DNA of 64,000 nt, from assembly GCF_012328925.1 (NCBI RefSeq), contig NZ_JAAXLS010000035.1, positions 1 through 64,000 of the forward strand, written 5' to 3'. The notes under the pieces are model-generated. The model did not search any database, was not told where the DNA came from, and saw nothing but the letters and a program-made list of their open reading frames with translations. Positions 26,078-35,180 of this stretch are shown here, piece after piece. Each line of letters begins with the position of its first letter. Position 1 is the stretch's first letter. The translations under genes were made by a program, and so were the position numbers. This stretch comes from Amycolatopsis acididurans. Its GTDB lineage: Bacteria; Actinomycetota; Actinomycetes; Mycobacteriales; Pseudonocardiaceae.

Positions 26078-26474
26078 GCGGACGAGGTGGCCGGGCGGCC
26101 GCGAGGGGCTGGCCCCTTCGAGGAAAGTCCGGACTCCACAGGGCAGGGTGGTTGCTAACCGCAACCCGGGGTGACCCGCGGGAAAGTGCCACAGAAAACA
26201 GACCGCCCCGGTCACGAGCCGGGGTAAGGGTGAAACGGTGGTGTAAGAGACCACCAGCGTCCCGGGTGACCGGGACGGCTCGGTAAACCCCACCCGGAGC
26301 AAGGTCAAGAGGACGCCCCCGGGCGTCTGCGCAGGCGTTCGAGGGCTGCCCGCCCGAGCCTGCGGGTAGGCCGCTCGAGCCTGCCGGCAACGGCAGGCCT
26401 AGATGGATGGCCGCCGCCCGCCGCGCCGCGAGGCGCCAGGGCACAGGATCCGGCTTACAGGCCAGCTCGTCCGC
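26078..26474 (+). ncRNA. rnpB: RNase P RNA component, bacterial type A
   Basis: The RNA has the hallmark conserved elements: GAGGAAAGTCCGGACTCC (CR I) near 26118, ACAGAAAAC near 26190, GGTGAAACGGTGG, GGTAAACCCC with GGAGCAAGG, and AGATGGATGG near the 3' end. The 5' GCGGACGAGGTGGCC and 3' CCAGCTCGTCCGC ends pair to close the molecule, defining the limits. It is the catalytic RNA that removes tRNA 5' leaders. About 397 nt, normal for actinobacteria. Confidence 0.95.
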
Positions 26475-26505
26475 CCCCTTCAATCCACCGGAATCGTGTG
26501 GAAAA

Positions 26506-27384
26506 GTGACGGGCGTGTATGACGACGACGCCCGCACGATCGCCCTCCGGTGCCATCGGGCACTCGACCCGCTGCACTCGACGCTGTACTTCGCTCCCGA
26601 GGCCGACGAGCGCTACGCCGCCGCCGGACTGCGGCCGGGCCGGATGACCTACTTCGCCAGCCGCTCGGCGCCGATGGGCAAACCGGGCGCGGGCACCGTC
26701 GCCGCGACGTTCTACAACTTCAACCCGGCGCTGGTCGCCAAGCACATCCCGCGCGCGTGGACGCTGGCCGAGCCGGAGCAGATCATCGACGCCCGCTTCG
26801 CGCTCGCCGACGTCGTGCTCCGCCGCCTGCTCGGCGACGCCGCGTCCTCGCCCGCGGTGGCCGAGGCCGCCGAACTGGCACGCGAGGCGACCGAGGGCTG
26901 CACGGCCGAGGGCCGTCCGCTCTACGCCGGGCACGCCGAGCTGGAGTGGCCGAAGGAGCCGCACCTCGTGCTGTGGCACGCCATCACGCTGCTGCGCGAG
27001 TTCCGGGGCGACGGGCACATCGGCGCGCTCGTCGCGAACGGTGTCGGCGGGCTGGCCGCGCTGATCACGCACACCGCCACCGGCAAGGGCTTCCTGCCCG
27101 CCTCGGCCAAGGCCACGCGAGGCTGGTCGGACGAGGAGTGGGACGCCGAGACGGCCGAGCTGCGCGACGCGGGCATCCTCGACGCCGACGGCGGGCTGAC
27201 CGAGGACGGGCAGCGGCTGCGCGACCGGGTGGAGGGCCAGACCAATACCGCGGCGGCCGGGCCGTGGCGGCGGCTCGGCGCCGAGAAAGCGAACCGGCTC
27301 CGCGATCTCGGCCGTGAGCTGAGCCGGACAGTAGTCGCCGCGGGCGCGTATCCGGACGGCGTCTTCGCCTCACCGAGAGCATGA
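26506..27384 (+). CDS. SCO6745-like conserved protein
   Basis: 292 aa, soluble, mostly helical. Motifs such as SRSAPMGKPGAGTVAATFYNF, EPHLVLWHAITLLREFRGDGH and ATRGWSDEEW match a widespread actinobacterial family annotated after SCO6745 and resembling a winged-helix/SalK-like protein. The function is not known. GTG at 26506 or 26515 is the probable start; the frame remains open further upstream into the rnpB 3' end. It follows rnpB by 31 nt and may be read from its own or the rnpB promoter. Confidence 0.65.
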   Translation: MTGVYDDDARTIALRCHRALDPLHSTLYFAPEADERYAAAGLRPGRMTYFASRSAPMGKPGAGTVAATFYNFNPALVAKHIPRAWTLAEPEQIIDARFALADVVLRRLLGDAASSPAVAEAAELAREATEGCTAEGRPLYAGHAELEWPKEPHLVLWHAITLLREFRGDGHIGALVANGVGGLAALITHTATGKGFLPASAKATRGWSDEEWDAETAELRDAGILDADGGLTEDGQRLRDRVEGQTNTAAAGPWRRLGAEKANRLRDLGRELSRTVVAAGAYPDGVFASPRA

Positions 27385-27421
27385 ATGTCACCCAAAGTGT
27401 TCGCTTTGGGGATGGCTTCAT
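27381..27421 (+). terminator. Hairpin after the SCO6745-like gene
   Basis: CCCAAAG (27391-27397) pairs perfectly with CTTTGGG (27404-27410) around a TGTTCG loop. Outer arms ATGAA (27381-27385) and TTCAT (27417-27421) also pair, giving a longer stem with an internal loop that begins at the stop codon. No U tract follows. Confidence 0.5.
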
Positions 27422-27840
27422 GCGGGGTGTGACCAAAACTGCTCGGTCAGGTGATCGACATCGAAGTCCCACCTGTCACAGGCGGGTAGAACGCTTGCCC
27501 CCGAACGGGTCATGCCACACTATCCCGGCCGGTACAGAGCGGTGGTACTACCAACCCAGCGTGAGCGAATCGCTGGCTGGGGCGTGAGTTCGCGCTCAAA
27601 CTACGAAATACGGGTGGACGGGGTTAATCCTGAGCGGCCTTGCAACGATGATGGAGGGCGACGAGTTCAGGGAGAGTGGCCGTACCGTGCCTGGTGAAGA
27701 TGAGTTACTTTCGACGGAGAGCAGCTCAGTTGTCACACCTAGTGACACAATGAACTAGCCAGACCGGACAAAGCTCCAGCCCCGTGGGCCCGACCGGCGT
27801 GACCCACCCCGACCACACTCCTCGCACCCGGGAGTACGCG
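27422..27840 (+). promoter_or_regulatory. Gene-free, relatively AT-rich leader of the secretion-like operon
   Basis: This stretch is visibly less GC-rich than its surroundings and has no convincing gene. It holds a palindrome CCTGTCACAGG (27472-27482), a promoter candidate TTGCCC-17 bp-CACTAT (27495-27523), and TGTCAC-N5-GTGACA (27731-27747). One open frame of 36 codons (27648-27758) lacks a ribosome binding site and has mixed codon bias including a TTA codon, so it is not called as a gene. If the promoter is right, the operon has an untranslated leader of about 300 nt. Confidence 0.45.
27731..27747. promoter_or_regulatory. Inverted repeat TGTCAC-N5-GTGACA, candidate operator
   Basis: A 17-bp hyphenated dyad about 95 bp upstream of the first gene of the secretion-like operon. 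Its half-site resembles the CTGTCAC in the palindrome at 27472-27482 in the same leader, so one regulator might bind both. The protein is unknown. Confidence 0.4.
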
Positions 27841-28107
27841 ATGACCATGATGACGCTTGTGAGCCACCTGGCGCAGGGCGAGATCAAGACCCGAGGCGTC
27901 CAGCAGTGGATGCTCGACAACATCATCCCGCTGGTACTGCTGGCCGTCGCGTTGCTGCTGCTCTGGCTGGGCGGCGGCAAGGGCGACAACGCCGGCGTCA
28001 TGCGCCGCCTCGCGGGCGTCGTGATCGCGCTGGCGATCATCGGCCTCGCCGTGTCCGGCCTGGGCGTCAACGTCGGCGAATGGATCGCCGGCCTGTTCAC
28101 CGGATAA
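27841..28107 (+). CDS. Small two-helix membrane protein, VirB2/TrbC-like by position
   Basis: 88 aa with two membrane helices (about residues 28-46 and 57-76) joined by a short Gly/Asp/Arg loop, the size and shape of VirB2/TrbC pilin-type subunits. Sequence similarity to those families is not obvious to me, so the label rests on topology and operon position before VirB3- and VirB4-like genes. GGGAG upstream supports ATG 27841; ATG 27847 is also possible. First gene of a seven-gene operon. Confidence 0.55.
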   Translation: MTMMTLVSHLAQGEIKTRGVQQWMLDNIIPLVLLAVALLLLWLGGGKGDNAGVMRRLAGVVIALAIIGLAVSGLGVNVGEWIAGLFTG

Positions 28108-28117
28108 GTGAAACCTC

Positions 28118-28534
28118 GTGCGCATTCGTACCGATGACGAGGTCTACCGGGTCGATGCGGTCTGGCTCGGCCCGCCCAAGGCGACCTTTCCCTGGCGTGC
28201 CAGGTATGTCGCATGGGGCGTGGGCATCGCGGTCTTCCTGATCGTGCTCACCGTGGAGCGGCAGCTCGGCGTCGGCTTCGGGTTCTTCTCGACGGCGTGG
28301 GCTTTCGTCGCCACGATCCTGATCACCCGGTTGATCACTCGAAAGATCAGCCACGAGCGCCCGCTCGGTGCGGTATTCACGATGTGGTTGCGTGAACTGC
28401 ACGCGCCGCGGGAGGACAGCCGAGGTAGCGGCGGTGCGGTCAGCGCCACCAAGCTCCGGGTCCGCTCGGAGCGGCCCTTGCCAAGGAACAAACGAGCACG
28501 CCGGAGCCGGCCCCCGGCCCCGGCGAGGAGGTAG
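28118..28534 (+). CDS. Two-helix membrane protein, VirB3/PrgI-like
   Basis: 138 aa. A short cytosolic start contains GPPKATFPWRARYV, then two membrane helices follow (about residues 30-48 and 53-72), and a basic C-terminal tail rich in Arg. Small two-helix proteins of this kind immediately upstream of a VirB4 ATPase correspond to VirB3/PrgI components of type IV secretion systems. Start GTG 28118 lies 10 nt after the previous stop. The strongly basic tail is predicted to be cytosolic and could touch the ATPase. Confidence 0.6.
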   Translation: MRIRTDDEVYRVDAVWLGPPKATFPWRARYVAWGVGIAVFLIVLTVERQLGVGFGFFSTAWAFVATILITRLITRKISHERPLGAVFTMWLRELHAPREDSRGSGGAVSATKLRVRSERPLPRNKRARRSRPPAPARR

Positions 28535-28537
28535 CCG

Positions 28538-31429
28538 TTGTTCGGTCGCCGGAAGGACCAAGAGCAGGACGCGCGCGATGCCACCGAGTGGCAGTCGCGT
28601 AACGGTCGTGCCCAGGCGAAGCCGAAACAGGGCAACCGGCGGTTGCCGGGGGAGCAGGCCATCCCGTCCTACACCCCGTCCATCGCCGCCCGCAGCATCG
28701 ACGGCCACCTGCTGCGCACCAGTCACGAGGTCTACGCGTGGTACCGGCTCGCCCCGCAGCGCTGGTCGTTCCGGTCGGACTCCCAGCGGCGCGATCTGAT
28801 CGCCGCGATCGCGGGCCAGTACGCCGAACTGCAGGGCCGCTGGCTGCACCTGCGGGTCACCACGCGCCCGTATCCCATCCGGATGTGGGCCGAGGCGCAT
28901 GTGCACAACGCGGTCGGCCGCCCGCCGGACACCGCGGGCGCGCTGTCCTTCGACGACTACCTGATCGGTGAGCAGCAGCAGCTCATGGGCCGCTCGATGG
29001 CCGAGAAGGAGGTCTACATCGGGGTCCAGGTGCAGACCCGCCGGATGGTCGACCGTGCGGTGGAAAGCGCCGCACCGCTGCTGCGCAAGATCCTGCCCGA
29101 GGCCGTGGACGCGGAGCTGACCGCGCTGGACTCCGAGGTCGAGCACCTCGACCAGGTGATCGGCTCGTCCGGGCTGGAGGGCCGCCCGGTGCACGCCGAC
29201 GAGATGTCCTGGCTGATGCACCGTTCCTGCTCGCTCGGCCTGCCCGCGCCGCGCAACATGCCCGCCGTGCCCGGCTCGGAATGGGAGCCCGAGGACCTGG
29301 CGAGCTTCACCGACGCCGCGGACTTCCACGCCGAGCCGTACGCGCCCACGCTCAGCGTGCGCGGCCGGACCGGGTCCAACGCCGGTGTGCGGCGGCACGT
29401 CGCGGTGCTCACCGTCGGCCAGATGCACGGACTGCAGATCCCCGAGGTCGACGACCCGTGGGTGCAGCACGCCGACCGGCTGCCGGCCTCCGTGGAATGG
29501 TCCGCGCGGATCTACGTGCGGCGGCCGGAGGAGGTCGCCGGAGAGCTGCAGCGCCAGATGAACAAGGTGCGCTCCCAGGTCAAGCACTACACCGACGAGC
29601 ACGAGCTGGAGCCGCCGCAATCGCTTGCGCGGCAGGCGTCGCGGGTGCTCGAGATCGACGACGAGATGACCTCGGGCTTCACCGCTCTGGCCACGCGGGT
29701 CCGTTCGTGGTGGCGGCTGGCCGTGTCCGGCCCCAACGAGCGCGACGCGCTGCGCCTGGCCCAGCAGCTGCTGGACCTGTACAAGCCGAAGGTCGCCATC
29801 GAGCATCCCGAGGCGCAGTACGCGATGGCGCGCGAGTTCATCCCCGGCGAGCCGCTGGCCTCCTCGGCGTACATGCGCCGCGGCTCGGTGGTCTGGGCCG
29901 CGGCGGCCGTGCCCACCGCGACCGCGGAGGTCGGCGACCGGCGCGGCATCCTGCTCGGCGAGACGGTCACCGCCACCCGGCGGCCCGTCGCGTGGGACCC
30001 GTGGATGGCGCAGGAGATCCGCGACGGATCCGGTCTGACCGCGATGGTCGCCGGACTGGGTGGCGGCAAGTCGTTCCTCGGCGGCGGCATCGTCTACAAG
30101 ACGCTGCGGTCCGGGGCGCACTGGACGCTGCTCGACCCGTCGGGCCCGCTGTCGCGGCTGTGCGAACTGCCGGAGATCAAGCCGTACGCGCGGCCGATCA
30201 ACCTGCTCAACGCCCAGCCGGGCATCTTGAATCCGTACCGCGTGGTCGCCGAGCCGCTGCTCGAGCACTTCATGGACGAGGAGAACCCGGAGCGGGCGTG
30301 GCGCCGCGAGCGGGCGCTGGCCGGGGCCACCCGACGCCGTCTCGTGCTCGACGTGCTGACCGGGATCCTGCCCTACGAGGTCGCGCGGATGCCGCAGAGC
30401 CGGATCGTGCTGCTGCGCGCCGTCCGCGCCGTCGGTGGCCGCTACGACGCCGATCCCGGGCAGGTGATCGACGCGCTGCGCCGGGACGCCTCCGAGCACC
30501 ACGAGCACGCGATCGTCGTCGCGGACTTCCTCGACGAGATGCGCGAGCGCATGTCGCTGCTCATCCCGGAGACCGACGCCGACCCGTACTCGGAGACCCG
30601 CGACGACCGCCTCACCGTGCTGACCATGGCCGGGCTGACGCTGCCGAAGGACGGCGTCGGCCGCGAGCACTGGACCGACGCCGAGGCGCTCGGTGTCGAG
30701 ATGCTGAACCTGGCGGCGTGGCTGACCCAGCGCTCGGTGTACGAGAAGCCGAAGGACCTGCGCAAGGGCGTCTGGATCGACGAGGCGTTCTTCCTGTCCG
30801 AGGTGCCGACCGGTCGCGTGCTGATGAACCGGTTCGCGCGTGACTCGCGTAAGTGGAACGTCCGGGTGCTGCTGTCGTCCCAGATCCCGGCGGACTTCTT
30901 GAAGATCCAGGGTTTCGTCGCGCTGCTCGACTCGGTGTTCGTCGGACGGCTCGACGACGACGAGGCGCAGGCCGACGCGCTGCGGCTGCTGAAGGTGCCG
31001 GTGGGTGTCGGCTACGAGCAGGTCATCGCCGCGCTCGGGCGCAGGCCGGGGGCGCATCGCGACGCGGAGCGCGACCGCGAGCCGCGCCAGTTCGTCTTCG
31101 GTGACGGTGCCGGTGGCGTCGAACGGATCCGCGTGGACTTCTCCGGTCCGCACCTGGAGCACCTGCGCGCGGCGATGGACACCACGCCGGGTTCGAAGGA
31201 CGCGCTGCCCGCCGACAACCGTGCCGCGCGGGAAGCCACGGAGAGCGACAAGCAGTACGTGCCCGAGCCACCTCCGGAGGACGACGAGCTGCAACAGGAC
31301 CTGGACCTGGCGGCCGAGCGGGAGATGGGCTTGACCGAGGAGCAGCTGCTCGCCGGGGACGGCGAGCACGCGACGGGAGAGCCCGCGACGGCGGGCAAAC
31401 GCGGCGGTCACGGCCGGGACGCGGCATGA
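28538..31429 (+). CDS. VirB4/TraC-like conjugation-type ATPase
   Basis: 963 aa. The first 350 residues form a VirB4/TraC N-terminal-like region. The motor domain has Walker A AGLGGGKSF (about residues 505-513) and Walker B VWIDEA (about 745-750), with LLSSQIPADF as the motif after it. The C-terminal 90 residues are acidic and disordered. VirB4 ATPases power assembly and substrate transfer in type IV secretion. The TTG start is fixed by GAGGAGG 8 nt upstream, 3 nt after the previous stop. No membrane helix is visible. Confidence 0.82.
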   Translation: MFGRRKDQEQDARDATEWQSRNGRAQAKPKQGNRRLPGEQAIPSYTPSIAARSIDGHLLRTSHEVYAWYRLAPQRWSFRSDSQRRDLIAAIAGQYAELQGRWLHLRVTTRPYPIRMWAEAHVHNAVGRPPDTAGALSFDDYLIGEQQQLMGRSMAEKEVYIGVQVQTRRMVDRAVESAAPLLRKILPEAVDAELTALDSEVEHLDQVIGSSGLEGRPVHADEMSWLMHRSCSLGLPAPRNMPAVPGSEWEPEDLASFTDAADFHAEPYAPTLSVRGRTGSNAGVRRHVAVLTVGQMHGLQIPEVDDPWVQHADRLPASVEWSARIYVRRPEEVAGELQRQMNKVRSQVKHYTDEHELEPPQSLARQASRVLEIDDEMTSGFTALATRVRSWWRLAVSGPNERDALRLAQQLLDLYKPKVAIEHPEAQYAMAREFIPGEPLASSAYMRRGSVVWAAAAVPTATAEVGDRRGILLGETVTATRRPVAWDPWMAQEIRDGSGLTAMVAGLGGGKSFLGGGIVYKTLRSGAHWTLLDPSGPLSRLCELPEIKPYARPINLLNAQPGILNPYRVVAEPLLEHFMDEENPERAWRRERALAGATRRRLVLDVLTGILPYEVARMPQSRIVLLRAVRAVGGRYDADPGQVIDALRRDASEHHEHAIVVADFLDEMRERMSLLIPETDADPYSETRDDRLTVLTMAGLTLPKDGVGREHWTDAEALGVEMLNLAAWLTQRSVYEKPKDLRKGVWIDEAFFLSEVPTGRVLMNRFARDSRKWNVRVLLSSQIPADFLKIQGFVALLDSVFVGRLDDDEAQADALRLLKVPVGVGYEQVIAALGRRPGAHRDAERDREPRQFVFGDGAGGVERIRVDFSGPHLEHLRAAMDTTPGSKDALPADNRAAREATESDKQYVPEPPPEDDELQQDLDLAAEREMGLTEEQLLAGDGEHATGEPATAGKRGGHGRDAA

Positions 31430-31472
31430 CCCCGGATCACTCACAGCCCGGCGCGCTCGTGGAGGCCGGGGC

Positions 31473-33554
31473 ATGACCGTCGTGACTCTGCTCTGCGTGT
31501 TCGCCTGCGCCGCCGTGTGGCACGGCCTGAAACGGTTCGTGCGCAACGGGGGGTTCAAGAACAAGAGGCCGGGCCGCGCCGCGACGATGACCATGGTCGC
31601 GCTGCTGCTGGCACTCCAGACCGCGATCACCGCCCCGGCAGCGTCCGCGGCCGCCTGCGGTGACGCGCCGAACCCGGAGCAGCCCGGTGCGGGCATGGTC
31701 GGCGCGATCGACCCGGCACAGGGGCAGGGCGAGGTCGGCAGCCCGTACATGAACTACGGCTACGCCGGCATGGTCTGGGACGTCTACCAGACCGACTGCA
31801 GCCCGCTGTCCGCCGTGTCGAACCCGAACACGACGATCGACACCTGGGCGGGCAACGAGCTGTTCAACGTGGCCAAGAACATCGTGGGCGCGACGAACTC
31901 GCTGCACTACACCGTCATGCAGGGCGGGCTGCTCAACCCGATCTACAACGCGGTCAAGAGCGGCGCGGAGAAGGTCTACAACAACATCTACGCCCAGCTG
32001 TTCGGCCTCGCGGCCCTGCTGCTGGCGATCCTGATGTTCCGCAACATCTGGCGTGGCGATCTCGCCGCCGTGAGCAAACGCGGCCTGTACGCCCTCGCGG
32101 CGGTCTGGCTCGCCGCGTCCTCGCTGGCGATGCTGCGCTACCTGGATCCGATAGACAACGCGATCGTGCAGACCACGACGAACATCCAGGCCGGATTCGT
32201 CGAGGACACCCAGGATCGCGTGGTGCGGCACATCCTGCCGACCGATCTGCACAACCAGGTCGTGTACCGGAGCTGGCTGCGCGGCGAGTTCGGGTCACCG
32301 GATTCGTCCCAGGCGCAGCAGTACGGGCGCCCGCTGCTGGACGCGCAGGCGTTCACCTGGGAACAGCAACGCAACGGCGACGACGCCAACCAGGCCGTCG
32401 TGGACGGGAAGAAGGCGTCCTACAAGCAGATCGCCACGCAGCTCGGGCCCGCGACCGGCTACTTCACCGGTGAGGACGGCAGCCGGACCGGTGCCGGATT
32501 CCTGGCCTTCCTGCAGAGCCTGGTCTACGCGCTGTTCCAGTTGCTGGCCAAGGCATCGGTGCTGCTGGCGCAGGTGCTGATCCGGCTGTTCGCGCTCACC
32601 GCGCCGCTCATCGGCCTGGTCGCGCTGGTGCATCACGACATCCTGCGCAGGGTGGCGAAGGTGCTCGGCGGCGTGGCGTTCAACCTGATGGTCCTCGCGG
32701 TGCTCGCGGGTGTGCACGCGTTGCTGCTGCAGGCGATCTTCGCGGCGGGCAACTCGTTGTCGATGCTGACGCAGATGGTGATGGCGGGTCTGGTGACGGT
32801 CCTGCTGTTCCTCGTCGGGCGGCCGGTGCGGCGACTGTGGCAGATGGTCGAGATGTCGGTCGGCATGGTCGGCACCTCGATCCCGGCCCCGAGCGGCGGC
32901 ATCTTCTCCCGGTTCCGCCGCACGGAGACCGGCCCGACGCCGCAGGACGAGTTCTGGCAGAACGTGCGCGACGGCGACGACAGCGATCTGGAGACGCGCG
33001 GCCCGATCGGTGCCACCGCCGGTGGCGGCCGGTACCGCCCGGAGGCGACGATCTTCGCGAACGCGCAGCGGCTCGACGGCGCCGGTTCGATGGCCGCGCG
33101 CCCGGCGGCCGCGTGGTCCGGCGCGCCGTGGCCCGGTGGCGGCGCGGCCCTGCCCGGCAGCGGATCCCGCCGCCGTGGGCTGCCCGCCGGTGGCGGCCCG
33201 GGGATCATGCCGGAATATCTGCCCTCCAGCGGGGACCCGGACGGCGACTACGTGTACTCGGCCCCGCCGGGAACGACCCGTCGCGCGGACGCGTCGTGGC
33301 TTCCGCCGCAGCCGCAGAGCCGTCGCGTCGACACCTCGCCGGTGTACGACCGCGACTGGGAGCAGCACGAACCGGTCGTGGTGCCGTCCAGGATGCCGTC
33401 GGCGCGGATGCCTGCCAGGGCGCAGAGCAGGCCGCAGCCGAGGCGCGCGGAGCGGGAACTGATCGGCGGCAGGCCGGTGCACGTGCTGTACCGGCCGTCC
33501 CGGGGGATCGAGGTGCGCGACGAACCGCGCGACACGGATTCCGTCGTGCGGTGA
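31473..33554 (+). CDS. Polytopic membrane protein, VirB6/TrbL-like
   Basis: 693 aa. An N-terminal hydrophobic segment and a signal-like stretch (about residues 38-60, ending ASAAACG) precede an extracytoplasmic region. About six to seven membrane helices follow (near 176-190, 204-222, then a block between about 340 and 450). Residues 470-693 are a cytosolic, Pro/Gly/Arg-rich disordered tail. This is the layout of VirB6/TrbL inner-membrane channel components. GGAGG lies 9 nt before the ATG. Its place after VirB4 supports the role; the family assignment is by architecture. Confidence 0.65.
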   Translation: MTVVTLLCVFACAAVWHGLKRFVRNGGFKNKRPGRAATMTMVALLLALQTAITAPAASAAACGDAPNPEQPGAGMVGAIDPAQGQGEVGSPYMNYGYAGMVWDVYQTDCSPLSAVSNPNTTIDTWAGNELFNVAKNIVGATNSLHYTVMQGGLLNPIYNAVKSGAEKVYNNIYAQLFGLAALLLAILMFRNIWRGDLAAVSKRGLYALAAVWLAASSLAMLRYLDPIDNAIVQTTTNIQAGFVEDTQDRVVRHILPTDLHNQVVYRSWLRGEFGSPDSSQAQQYGRPLLDAQAFTWEQQRNGDDANQAVVDGKKASYKQIATQLGPATGYFTGEDGSRTGAGFLAFLQSLVYALFQLLAKASVLLAQVLIRLFALTAPLIGLVALVHHDILRRVAKVLGGVAFNLMVLAVLAGVHALLLQAIFAAGNSLSMLTQMVMAGLVTVLLFLVGRPVRRLWQMVEMSVGMVGTSIPAPSGGIFSRFRRTETGPTPQDEFWQNVRDGDDSDLETRGPIGATAGGGRYRPEATIFANAQRLDGAGSMAARPAAAWSGAPWPGGGAALPGSGSRRRGLPAGGGPGIMPEYLPSSGDPDGDYVYSAPPGTTRRADASWLPPQPQSRRVDTSPVYDRDWEQHEPVVVPSRMPSARMPARAQSRPQPRRAERELIGGRPVHVLYRPSRGIEVRDEPRDTDSVVR

Positions 33555-33562
33555 GGTGAGAG

Positions 33563-34159
33563 ATGCCGATCAGGACCAACCGCGGGCGCGCCGCGGTCTA
33601 TCGCAGGCTGTGGGGATTCCCGTTGCGGTCCCCGCGCCATCTCGTGGCGACCGGGATCGTGGTCGCAGTGCTGATCACCGCGATCGGCATCGTGGTGCCG
33701 CATTTCCTCGGCAACAAGGGAACCAGCCAGGGTCCCTCGCCGGTGCAGATCCGGGACCCGGCCGCGACGCGGCAGTCCAGCAGCGCGCCCTCGCCCGCGC
33801 CGATGTCCACCCGGCTCACCGCGCCGCTGCTGCAGCCGACCTCGGCGGCGCCCAACCCCGACGCGCTCAACACCGCCAAGGCCTGGGCGCAGGCCTGGGT
33901 CACCCACCCGGCCGGGATGACCAACGCGCAGTGGCTGAACGGGCTGCGGCCCTACACCACCGAGGAATTCCTGCCACAGATGTCCACTGTGGACCCTGCG
34001 AACATCCCCGCGACGCGGCTCACCGGCGAACCGGTGGCCACCGCGTCCTACACCAGTTCCGTGCAGGCGCTCGTACCCACCGACGGCCCCAAGCTCACCA
34101 TCACCGTGTCGCAGACATCCGCCGGATGGCGTGTGTCCGGATACGACCAGGCGAGCTGA
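33563..34159 (+). CDS. Single-pass protein with C-terminal NTF2-like domain, VirB8/TcpC-like
   Basis: 198 aa. A basic cytosolic N-terminus (about 25 residues) is followed by one membrane helix (about 28-49), a Pro/Ser-rich linker and an extracytoplasmic domain of about 100 residues with the helix-then-strands pattern of NTF2-like folds (AKAWAQAWVTHP, PYTTEEFLPQM, TASYTSSVQALV, TITVSQTSAGWRV). This matches VirB8/TcpC/TrbF scaffold proteins of type IV systems in size and topology. Gap to neighbours is 8 and 3 nt. Confidence 0.6.
   Translation: MPIRTNRGRAAVYRRLWGFPLRSPRHLVATGIVVAVLITAIGIVVPHFLGNKGTSQGPSPVQIRDPAATRQSSSAPSPAPMSTRLTAPLLQPTSAAPNPDALNTAKAWAQAWVTHPAGMTNAQWLNGLRPYTTEEFLPQMSTVDPANIPATRLTGEPVATASYTSSVQALVPTDGPKLTITVSQTSAGWRVSGYDQAS
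33982..33994. repeat. GTCCACTGTGGAC palindrome, copy 3 (in the VirB8-like gene)
   Basis: An exact copy, in frame as Ser-Thr-Val-Asp (MSTVDPAN). Confidence 0.8.
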
Positions 34160-34162
34160 CGC

Positions 34163-35164
34163 ATGCGGCTGGGATTGCTGATCGGGGTCGTGGTGACCGC
34201 GCTTTTCGCGGCGATCGCGACCACGACGGTCGTCGTCAAGGTCGTCACCGATCAGCAGCAGGCCGCGCAGGCGCAGGGGTACAGCAACGTCAGCTGTGAC
34301 GCCGCGGTCGGCCCGACCACGCCGGGCCAGCAGCAGACCGCGCAGGGGCAGGCCGCGAACCTCGCTCCCGAGTCGAAGCAGATCGTGCAGATGATCGTGC
34401 AGATCGGCAAGCAGCGGAACCTTTCCCCGCGCGCCTGGCAGGTCGCGATCCAGGCGGGCATGACGGAATCGGGGCTGCGCAACCTCAGCTACGGTGACCG
34501 CGACTCGCTCGGCATCTTCCAGATGCGGCCGTCGATGGGGTGGGGCACGGTTCAGCAGTTGCAGGACATTTCCTATCAGATCAACAAGTTCTACGACGTG
34601 CTGCTGTCCGTGCCGGGCTGGGACACGCAGCGGCCGGGCTCCTCGGCGCAGGACGTCGAGCGTTCGGCGTTCCCGGATCGCTACCACAAATGGGAGCCGA
34701 TGGCCGCCTACCTGGTGCAGAACGTCGGCCAGGTGACCAACGTGAGCACCTGCGGCCAGAGCGTCGGGCTGGCGCTGCCCGCGAACCAGGCGGCGGCCAA
34801 GGCGATCGCGTTCGCCTTGGGAGAGCAGGGAAAGCCCTACGTGTGGGGCGCCACCGGGCCGGACTCCTACGACTGCTCCGGGCTGATGCTGCGGGCCTAC
34901 CAGGCCGCCGGGATCACCCTCGACCGGGTCTCGGCCGACCAGTACCACGACGGGGCGATGCTGCGGGTGCGGGACGCGCAGCCCGGTGATCTGCTGTTCT
35001 GGGCCTACGATCCGTCCAATCCCAACACGATTCACCACGTCGCGATGTACCTTGGCAACGGGAAAATCGTGGAGGCCCAGCAGACCGGTGTGCCGGTGCA
35101 CACGCGGTCGGTTTCGTTCAACGAGGCCGAGCTCGTGCCGCAGGCCGTGCGGCCGGGTGTGTGA
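34163..35164 (+). CDS. Lytic transglycosylase-like + NlpC/P60 peptidoglycan hydrolase (VirB1-like)
   Basis: 333 aa. A membrane anchor or signal segment (residues 3-26) precedes a transglycosylase-like domain with MTESGLRN (Glu102 as candidate acid) and SLGIFQMRPS. From about residue 207 comes an NlpC/P60 (C40) domain with nucleophile Cys238 in YDCSGL, His292 in HHVAMYLG and PGDLLFW between. Two-domain wall hydrolases of this kind serve Gram-positive conjugation systems by opening peptidoglycan for the channel. It is the sixth gene of the operon. Confidence 0.88.
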   Translation: MRLGLLIGVVVTALFAAIATTTVVVKVVTDQQQAAQAQGYSNVSCDAAVGPTTPGQQQTAQGQAANLAPESKQIVQMIVQIGKQRNLSPRAWQVAIQAGMTESGLRNLSYGDRDSLGIFQMRPSMGWGTVQQLQDISYQINKFYDVLLSVPGWDTQRPGSSAQDVERSAFPDRYHKWEPMAAYLVQNVGQVTNVSTCGQSVGLALPANQAAAKAIAFALGEQGKPYVWGATGPDSYDCSGLMLRAYQAAGITLDRVSADQYHDGAMLRVRDAQPGDLLFWAYDPSNPNTIHHVAMYLGNGKIVEAQQTGVPVHTRSVSFNEAELVPQAVRPGV

Positions 35165-35180
35165 GTGCTAAGGATCAATT

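Noticed and set aside
27648..27758. 36-codon frame as a gene
   Set aside because: No ribosome binding site, mixed third-position bias and a TTA codon; kept only as a possibility in the leader description.
28097..31750. Very long open frame on the minus strand (over 1200 codons)
   Set aside because: It is antisense to the VirB4-like gene and an artefact of GC3 bias; it is rich in Arg/Pro/His and has no family motif.
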